This document shows, in pieces, positions 8,101 through 12,660 of a stretch of 12,660 nt of DNA. The stretch comes from an uncultured Eubacteriaceae bacterium (GTDB lineage: Bacteria > Bacillota > Clostridia > Lachnospirales > CAG-274): NCBI GenBank assembly GCA_938042265.1, contig CALIRN010000039.1, positions 1 through 12,660 of the forward strand, written 5' to 3'. Each line of letters starts with the position of its first letter. Position 1 is the stretch's first letter. A program made the position numbers and the translations under genes. The notes below the pieces were generated by a model. That model made no database searches and had not been told where the DNA came from. It was given only the letters and a program-made list of their open reading frames with translations.

Positions 8101-8439
8101 TTTTATAAAATGCTGGGCAACAAACCGTATTTTGACATAGCAGCAGCCTATAAGGATAAACGCTATAAGAAGATGGAACTTTATCGTTTTGCCCTTAACG
8201 CATATTTTGAGGGGGACAGGACGAGTGCCTTCAAATTATTTAAGGATATGCAGGAGGGGCCAAACTGTATCACCTGCGGCTATAATATATGTGTTGAGGC
8301 AATGCTTGGCAAGGCGCTTATGCTTCAGGAGCAGGGCAAATATGATGAGGCTATGGAATGCTTTGAGCGTGTACTTAAGGAGAACTTTGATCCGCACCTT
8401 ATAAATAAGCTTATTGAAAGATTAAAGGAAAAGATGTGA
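5131..8439 (+). CDS. J-domain-like protein with long TPR solenoid, probable partner of HscC-type Hsp70
   Basis: A large (1102 residues) soluble protein. Seen: residues 1-55 have the outline of a J domain: helix I (EIFSVLQI), helix II (ELIRTAYMKKLS) and helix III (FKLLREAYEEAMRLA). The HPD loop, however, reads NPE (33-35), followed by DNPEG. From about 200 to the end the protein is helical repeats of TPR type; clearest units are near 618-648 (WDEAIEAVDKAIALQPDN), 754-783, 788-816, 857-885 and 1056-1088 (KYDEAMECFERVL). Near the C-terminus a cysteine cluster CxxC-x4-C (C1046, C1049, C1054) could bind metal. No signal peptide or membrane helix is visible. It sits four bases before the Hsp70 gene, so the inferred role is substrate recruitment to, or control of, that chaperone. 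Loss of HPD means it may not stimulate ATP hydrolysis in the usual way. Confidence 0.8.
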   Translation: MNRGEIFSVLQIQETKDKELIRTAYMKKLSVTNPEDNPEGFKLLREAYEEAMRLAEQTEDNSPVGLWIKSVKETYDSFEARLDKWTWEELFEDEVCTDAGTYEDARNALLRFIMDNTYLPQFVFDMLYEVFKIKEDYEELCEGFPRGFMDFVLRGGNGIRVELIKAENGQDADTACNMWFEYRTACTENNDDKKYELVRKYETMPVKMPYFMSDIALLYANDGKTEQSLKILDEISPVIGVDGYISASCAAAYMKLGNVQRAMEICDIVEEKFPGNIQVRIIRADALDQECKYSEAKKLYEDIYGDTNNPTVFDKLQAVNKKLIDKLKAADTAEDKLELGWCYYQNEQNEELMELMDSFKPEEEKDFAMYYNLRSRALLNAERYTEADECITKWRKALDNQVTDNEKDENDRKRRIVLSAFFAARCLRIMADNNNDEALRLKALEKSAETTVCEEKQVLLQLWLERVSILKDLRHLDDAINLCNDIIEKDSGCFPAYIIRQECNFELKNAGAVLDDYHNVMEMVPNLEYGLPYALAAHVFVIYDRYDNAFDIIKRADDNNVKSDYLDYVRASALRYTANSNSDTQKAMDILLPIAEKKENERIDFNRKRSIDLFEEICFGYMDLEQWDEAIEAVDKAIALQPDNVERYRIKLDIYKKSDNTAALNKCITDIKHKFGKNPFVYYEQAKLLEDNNRTKAISLYKQVLKLDEGYKDTNSRLREMYQRNYLDKFDDTSFKNAMEYANKTVELYPYAKQYLERGILYMNAGFASEAEADFMKSVELDDEYILAFEWLGDALRIQGKHDSALKYYEEGYRLAKGNGNYYPPKDYALGCDGAMEYDRAVEILLEMTRDYPKEKFVWITLGNIYKKMHEYDKAYDAFMHYRNEYELSQNQRASVDMDLIELMLLMKDKKNEAFNLLTQTVNEYPKLPEAYVNMAEYYCYYVGDKKLTYKFINKAIELAKTQNNRYEHNRAWRMRNEYSFILGDFAKIKFYKMLGNKPYFDIAAAYKDKRYKKMELYRFALNAYFEGDRTSAFKLFKDMQEGPNCITCGYNICVEAMLGKALMLQEQGKYDEAMECFERVLKENFDPHLINKLIERLKEKM

Positions 8440-8443
8440 TAAA

Positions 8444-10138
8444 ATGATAATTGGAATAGATTTGGGTACGACTAATTCACTTGCGGCAATTTTTAGGGAC
8501 GGTAAGGCAGAGATTATACCTAACCGTTTGGGAAAGCACCTTACAAGGTCCGTTGTTGCCATTGATGATAACGGTGATGTGCTTGTAGGTGATACCGCAT
8601 GGGAGCGTATGCAGAAATACCCGTATACTGCAGCTTCCGTGTTTAAAAGGAGCATGGGGAGCAATAAAAAGTTTATACTTTCGGGTAAGGAATTCAGTGC
8701 TGAAGAATTGTCCTCCTTTATATTAAGGTATCTTAAAGAGGATGCTGAGGAATTTATTGGCCAGGAGGTAACCGAGGCGGTTATAAGTGTGCCTGCCTAC
8801 TTTAACGATGCAAGGCGCCGTGCCACGAAAAGGGCAGGTGAGCTGGCAGGTCTTAAGGTTGAGCGTATTATAAGTGAGCCTACTGCGGCGGCTGTTTCCT
8901 ATGGTATCTACCATAAAAAGGATAATACCAAATTTTTGATTTTTGATCTTGGCGGCGGTACCTTTGATATTTCAGTGCTGGAGCTTTATAGGAATATAAT
9001 AGAGGTAAGAGCCGTTGCAGGTGATAACTATCTTGGTGGCGAGGATTTTACGGGAGTGCTTATGGATATGTTCATTAAGGAGCACAATATAAATGAGGAG
9101 GTTCTTACTGACAAGGATTTGGCAAGGCTCAGGAGAGAGGCTGAAAAATGTAAGCTGAGCTTTTCCGAGAATGATGAGCACAAAATAATCTGTAAAATCA
9201 ATGATAAGGAATATACAAGTACTATTTCCGAGTCGGATTATGAGGACAACTGTCAGGAGCTGCTTGACAGAATTAAAAAGCCTGTAAGAAAAAGCTTAAG
9301 CGATGCAAAAATCAGGCTTAAGGATATTGATATGGTTATCCCTGTGGGCGGTGCAACAAGACTGCCTATAATACAAAGGTTTATGACGAGGCTTTTTGAG
9401 CAGTTTCCACGTAACGAGGTAAATCCCGATGAGGCGGTTGCCTTGGGTGCGGCAGTTCAAAGTGCAATTAAGGAACGTAACGAGGCTATAAAAGAAATTG
9501 TGCTGACGGATGTTTGTCCATTTACTCTGGGTACTGAGGTTTCCGTTGAAAAGGAGGATGGTTTTTTTGAGCCGGGACATTACTGCCCTATTATTGAGCG
9601 CAATACCGTTATCCCTGCAAGCCGTACGGAAAGACTTTATACAATAAGGGATAATCAGAAACGTATAAGCATAAATGTATTACAGGGTGAAAGCCGTTTT
9701 GCAAGGAACAATGTTCTGCTTGCTGAGTTTGATGTGAAAATACCTAAAAACAAAGCAGGCGAGGAGGCTGTGGATATTACTTATACCTACGATATAAACT
9801 CAATATTGGAGGTTGAGGTTAAAATAGTATCTACAGGTGAAAAGATTAAGCGCATAATTAAGGGACAGGAGCTTGATATGACTGATGAGGAGATAGCAAA
9901 GCGCATGGAGGAGCTGAGCTATCTGAAAATACCGCCAAGGGAGCAGGAGGCAAACAGACTTGTGCTTGCAAAGGCGGACAGGCTTTATGAGGAACTTACA
10001 GGCGATGCAAGGGTTATGCTTGAAATGGCTGTACGCAAGTTTGAAAATGCTCTTGATAAGCGTGATGATGAGCTGACGGGACAGGCGCTTATCGAGCTTA
10101 ATGCAATGATGAAGGATTTAGAGGAGAGATTTTTGTGA
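8444..10138 (+). CDS. hscC: HscC-type Hsp70 chaperone
   Basis: An ATP-driven cytoplasmic chaperone of the Hsp70 family. Seen: 564 residues, shorter than DnaK (about 610-640) and close to E. coli HscC. ATPase motifs are intact: GIDLGTTNS (4-12), VPAYFNDARR (116-125), DLGGGTFD (168-175) and VGGATRLP (301-308). The interdomain linker and start of the substrate domain read VLTDVCPFTLG (353-363); the VCP form in place of DnaK's VTP is typical of HscC. A beta-type substrate domain follows to about 465, then a short helical lid without a long acidic EEVD-like tail. The start ATG lies four bases after the stop of the J-like gene; the nearest purine-rich site (AAAGGAA, 8424-8430) is rather far, so coupling to upstream translation is likely. 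An HscC rather than a general DnaK is favoured because no grpE or dnaJ is adjacent. Confidence 0.88.
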   Translation: MIIGIDLGTTNSLAAIFRDGKAEIIPNRLGKHLTRSVVAIDDNGDVLVGDTAWERMQKYPYTAASVFKRSMGSNKKFILSGKEFSAEELSSFILRYLKEDAEEFIGQEVTEAVISVPAYFNDARRRATKRAGELAGLKVERIISEPTAAAVSYGIYHKKDNTKFLIFDLGGGTFDISVLELYRNIIEVRAVAGDNYLGGEDFTGVLMDMFIKEHNINEEVLTDKDLARLRREAEKCKLSFSENDEHKIICKINDKEYTSTISESDYEDNCQELLDRIKKPVRKSLSDAKIRLKDIDMVIPVGGATRLPIIQRFMTRLFEQFPRNEVNPDEAVALGAAVQSAIKERNEAIKEIVLTDVCPFTLGTEVSVEKEDGFFEPGHYCPIIERNTVIPASRTERLYTIRDNQKRISINVLQGESRFARNNVLLAEFDVKIPKNKAGEEAVDITYTYDINSILEVEVKIVSTGEKIKRIIKGQELDMTDEEIAKRMEELSYLKIPPREQEANRLVLAKADRLYEELTGDARVMLEMAVRKFENALDKRDDELTGQALIELNAMMKDLEERFL

Positions 10139-10734
10139 TAAGCTATATAAGCGGAGTGTTGAAATATATTATGCAGGAGTATATAATAGTTGATAACGGC
10201 GGTATAGGCTACAGTATATCCGTATCTCCAAAGACTATAGGACTTCTGCCCTCAATAGGTGAAAATGTCTGCATTTATACCTATATGAGTGTAAGTGAAA
10301 GCGGAATTTCTCTTTATGGTTTTTCTTCCATGGAGGAATTGGAGCTGTTCAATTCCATTATAGGAGTAAGCGGTATCGGCCCTAAGGGAGCGTTGGGTAT
10401 ACTTGGTGCAGTAAGTCCCTCACAGTTTGTTATGGCTGTGCTTACTGATGATATAAAAACCTTAAGCTCTGCTCCCGGTATAGGTAAAAAAACTGCACAG
10501 CGGCTTGTGCTGGAGCTTAAGGATAAGCTTGACCCCGCACGGGCTGCGGATATTGACGGCTTAGAGGTATCTGCCGTAACTGCTGAATCGGGCGAAAAGG
10601 AAGAGGCAATAGAAGCGCTTGTTGTATTAGGCTTTGCAAAAGCCGATGCAGTAAAGGCTGTAGGTGCGGTATATATGGACTCTATGACGGCGGAGAAGGC
10701 AGTAAGTCTTGCACTGCGAGTATTAGGCAGGTGA
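10135..10734 (+). CDS. ruvA: Holliday junction branch migration protein RuvA
   Basis: RuvA binds four-way DNA junctions as a tetramer and loads the RuvB motor during recombination repair. Seen: 199 residues, the usual length. The N-terminal OB-fold covers about 1-63. Two helix-hairpin-helix motifs follow: IIGVSGIGPKGALGILG (75-91) and LSSAPGIGKKTAQRLV (110-125). After a flexible linker (about 133-152), domain III (EEAIEALVVLGFAKADAVKA, 156-175), which contacts RuvB, closes the protein. The start is GTG at 10135, overlapping the hscC stop by four bases (GTGA). The alignment to the family begins right here (ISYISGVL), so a later start is unlikely. ruvB follows after four bases. Confidence 0.96.
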   Translation: MISYISGVLKYIMQEYIIVDNGGIGYSISVSPKTIGLLPSIGENVCIYTYMSVSESGISLYGFSSMEELELFNSIIGVSGIGPKGALGILGAVSPSQFVMAVLTDDIKTLSSAPGIGKKTAQRLVLELKDKLDPARAADIDGLEVSAVTAESGEKEEAIEALVVLGFAKADAVKAVGAVYMDSMTAEKAVSLALRVLGR

Positions 10735-10738
10735 AAAA

Positions 10739-11749
10739 ATGGCAGATAGAATAATTACAACAGGCACTCTTAATGAGGATAAGGAAAATGAGCCAAAGCT
10801 CAGACCCCAAAGCTTTGATTCTTATATAGGACAAAGTAAGGTAAAGGAAAATCTTAAGGTATACATACAGGCGGCAAAAAAAAGGGGAGAGCCTCTTGAC
10901 CACGTACTTTTGTATGGACCTCCGGGGCTGGGAAAAACCACTCTTTCAAATATAATTGCGAATGAAATGGGCGCAGGCATTAAGTTTACATCAGGACCTG
11001 CCATAGAAAGTCCAAAGGACATGGCAACGGTATTAAATAATCTTAATGAAGGTGACATATTATTTATAGATGAGATTCACAGGCTTGGCAAGCTAGTGGA
11101 GGAGGTCCTGTATTCCGCAATGGAGGACTATGTGCTTGACATTTTTATAGGAAAGGGACCGGGAGCAAAAAGTTTGAGAATAAGCCTGCCAAAGTTTACT
11201 CTTGTTGGGGCTACTACAAGGAGCGGACTTTTATCCGCTCCTCTCAGAGACAGATTTGGCGTAATAAGCAAGCTGGAGCTGTATGAGGCGCAGGATTTGA
11301 AGAAAATTATACTTCGTTCCGCAGATGTACTTTCCATACCGATTGATGATGAGGGTGCGGGAGAGCTTGCCTCACGTTCAAGAGGTACGCCCCGTATTGC
11401 AAATCGTCTGCTAAAAAGGGTAAGAGACTTTGCACAGGTAAGGCACAGCGGAATAATTACAGGTCAGGTTGCAAAGGAAAGTCTTGATATTCTGGAAATT
11501 GATTCTCTGGGGCTTGATATGACAGACAGGAATATGCTGCTTGCCATGATTGAAAAATTTGGCGGAGGACCCGTAGGGTTAAATACCCTTGCTGTTTCAA
11601 TAGGTGAGGAGTCTGATACCATTGAGGACGTTTATGAGCCTTATCTTATACAACTGGGCTTTATAAAGCGTACTCCTACGGGCCGTGTGGTAACGCAGGC
11701 GGGCTATGAGCATTTTGGAATAGAATATCTCGGAGGTAGTGATAAATGA
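10739..11749 (+). CDS. ruvB: Holliday junction branch migration ATPase RuvB
   Basis: The hexameric AAA+ motor that drives branch migration with RuvA. Seen: 336 residues with Walker A GPPGLGKTT (60-68), Walker B DILFIDEIHRL (106-116), sensor 1 LVGATTRSG (155-163), arginine finger R170 in APLRDRFG, and sensor 2 GTPRIANRLLKRVRDFA. The C-terminal winged-helix DNA-binding domain ends with GRVVTQAGYEHFGI. Everything needed for activity is present. The ribosome binding site (AGGCAGGTG) lies within the end of ruvA. A perfect 9-base inverted repeat (11219-11227 with 11234-11242, six-base loop) falls inside the arginine-finger region. No ruvC is visible in the window. The stop overlaps the next start as ATGA. 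Confidence 0.97.
   Translation: MADRIITTGTLNEDKENEPKLRPQSFDSYIGQSKVKENLKVYIQAAKKRGEPLDHVLLYGPPGLGKTTLSNIIANEMGAGIKFTSGPAIESPKDMATVLNNLNEGDILFIDEIHRLGKLVEEVLYSAMEDYVLDIFIGKGPGAKSLRISLPKFTLVGATTRSGLLSAPLRDRFGVISKLELYEAQDLKKIILRSADVLSIPIDDEGAGELASRSRGTPRIANRLLKRVRDFAQVRHSGIITGQVAKESLDILEIDSLGLDMTDRNMLLAMIEKFGGGPVGLNTLAVSIGEESDTIEDVYEPYLIQLGFIKRTPTGRVVTQAGYEHFGIEYLGGSDK
11219..11242. repeat. Perfect 9-base inverted repeat inside ruvB
   Basis: AGGAGCGGA (11219-11227) is the exact reverse complement of TCCGCTCCT (11234-11242), with the loop CTTTTA. It has no T run after it, so it is not an obvious terminator. It lies in codons for the conserved RSGLLSAPL region and may be a by-product of codon choice. 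Confidence 0.6.
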
Positions 11750-12018
11750 TAAAGATGAGTGTTAAGGAGCTTGTATTTGAGGTTAAGGAGGAAATCCTCT
11801 GCTATGAGCAGCTTGGCGTGGCGAAGGCTGACCAATGGGAGAAAGGCTTTAATCTGTGGCTTAACAACAAAAATATCAAAAAGAAGAATATAGTTGAAAA
11901 AAACGGTATAAATTACTACTGTATAGAGGATGAAAGCGCAATATTTGATATAGCGGACGAGTATCTGGAGGCTGTTGAAAACAACAGAGAAGAAGAATAT
12001 TGGGAGCTTTTTCAGTAA
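11746..12018 (+). CDS. Small protein of unknown function after ruvB
   Basis: I do not recognise this 90-residue protein. It is rich in charged and aromatic residues, has no membrane segment or signal peptide, and reads as a small mixed alpha/beta soluble protein: an N-terminal helix (KELVFEVKEEIL), a lysine-rich middle (NKNIKKKNIVEK), a predicted strand pair (GINYYCIED) and an acidic C-terminal helix (IADEYLEAVENNREEEYWELF). The first ATG overlaps the ruvB stop by four bases (ATGA); a second ATG nine bases later, giving Met-Ser-Val, is an alternative start. Its codon use matches its neighbours and it is coupled at both ends, so it is very likely a real gene. Its role could concern either ruvB or the downstream membrane protein; nothing in the sequence decides. 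Confidence 0.7.
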   Translation: MIKMSVKELVFEVKEEILCYEQLGVAKADQWEKGFNLWLNNKNIKKKNIVEKNGINYYCIEDESAIFDIADEYLEAVENNREEEYWELFQ

Positions 12019-12035
12019 AGCAAGGGGGAGTGAAG

Positions 12036-12660
12036 GTGGAGGAAGAAAATCAGAAGCTTGACGAAAGACTGGAGGAAATAAAAAGACAGTCTTTGGAAGA
12101 GCTGGAAAATATGGAGCGTATTATAAGCGAAAATGAAAAAATAAAAGCTGAGATTGCCGATAAGGCTGAACAGAGTGTAAGAGAAAATGTGGAAAGCAGA
12201 AAAAGCGGCAGACTTACAACTGTCATTTTTGTTTTTGCACTGGCGGTAATATTCTCACTTTCTCTTGTAAGTATTAATATTTTAAAGCCCTTAAGGGAAT
12301 ACAATAGGGCTTCAGAGCTTATGGATAAAAAGCAGTATGATACGGCAATGGAGGCATTTGAAAAGCTTGAGGATTATAAAAATTCAACTGATATGATAAA
12401 GGAGTGCAAATATCGCAAGGCAGAGGACCTGATGCTTCAGGGAAAAAGCGGACTTGCAATTTCGCAGCTTAATGAAATAAGAGCCTATAAGGACAGCGCA
12501 GATAGGATAAACGAGTTTATCGGCAGTGGTGACGGAATAATTGCCGTTGGTGACAGGCACAGTGTGGCAATTAATTCCATAGGCAGGGTAATTGCCGCAG
12601 GTGACAATTCATTAGGGCAGTGTGATGTCGGTGAATGGAATGGGATAACTGCCGTTGCGG
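12036..12660 (+). CDS. Single-pass membrane protein with coiled coil and RCC1-like repeats (partial)
   Basis: The frame is open to the window end (208 codons visible) so the C-terminus is missing. The GTG start follows GGGGGAG (12024-12030) by five bases. Seen in order: an acidic/basic coiled-coil-like N-terminus (about 1-55); a hydrophobic helix (about 61-82) preceded by SRKSGR, suggesting N-terminus inside and C-terminus outside; two TPR-like helical units, each ending in a related motif (DYKNSTDMIKE at 113-123, AYKDSADRINE at 150-160); then the start of an RCC1-type repeat (IIAVGDRHSVAINSIGRVIA, 168-187, then GDNSLGQCDV, 189-198). RCC1-like repeats build beta-propellers that usually bind proteins or ligands. 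Bacterial members of this layout are common in clostridia but their function is unknown. Whether the propeller is complete cannot be judged here. Confidence 0.8.
   Translation, partial: MEEENQKLDERLEEIKRQSLEELENMERIISENEKIKAEIADKAEQSVRENVESRKSGRLTTVIFVFALAVIFSLSLVSINILKPLREYNRASELMDKKQYDTAMEAFEKLEDYKNSTDMIKECKYRKAEDLMLQGKSGLAISQLNEIRAYKDSADRINEFIGSGDGIIAVGDRHSVAINSIGRVIAAGDNSLGQCDVGEWNGITAVA

Noticed and set aside
8444..10138. Possibility that the Hsp70 is the main DnaK
   Set aside because: It lacks the long C-terminal tail, has the HscC-like VCP linker context, and has no grpE, dnaJ or hrcA neighbour.
1..12660. CRISPR arrays, tRNA or rRNA genes, insertion sequences, phage genes
   Set aside because: No regularly spaced repeats, no cloverleaf or rRNA sequence, no transposase or integrase, and no long terminal repeats were seen on either strand by eye.

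Overview
The window looks like chromosomal housekeeping and accessory sequence from a Gram-positive, low-to-mid GC bacterium, most likely a member of the Clostridia (Bacillota). This rests on strong AGGAGG-type ribosome binding sites, heavy use of AGG, ATA and CTT codons, the gene order nrnA-truB-ribF, and proteins that resemble clostridial families. The genus cannot be named from the sequence alone. All recognised genes lie on the + strand and are packed tightly, with several 4-8 base stop/start overlaps.

Region 1 (bases 2-2270) holds the 3' end of a DHH-family nanoRNase/pAp phosphatase gene (nrnA), then truB (tRNA pseudouridine-55 synthase) and ribF (bifunctional riboflavin kinase/FAD synthetase). 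A hairpin followed by a T run closes this unit just after ribF. rpsO, which often follows ribF, is not here.

Region 2 (2241-2457) is the only real intergenic stretch. It carries the terminator, a good sigma-A-type promoter (TTGCCA-17-TATTAT), a five-codon mini-ORF with a ribosome binding site, and an extended -10 promoter just before the next gene.

Region 3 (2458 to the window end) reads as one long operon of at least nine genes. It contains a YihY-family membrane protein, a MoxR-type AAA+ ATPase, a short DUF58/vWA-like protein, an 1102-residue J-domain-like TPR protein whose HPD motif is replaced by NPE, and an HscC-type Hsp70. These are followed by ruvA, ruvB, a 90-residue protein of unknown function, and the start of a single-pass membrane protein with RCC1-like repeats that runs off the end.

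The most interesting part is 3299-10138, a chaperone-like island. A MoxR/vWA-type pair sits directly upstream of a dedicated J-like/HscC pair, and the whole set is translationally coupled to the RuvAB Holliday-junction motor. In E. coli the HscC gene lies next to J-protein genes (djlB, djlC), so the pairing of the two families has precedent. The fusion of a degenerate J domain to a very long TPR solenoid, and the link to MoxR-DUF58 and ruvAB, are the points worth testing.
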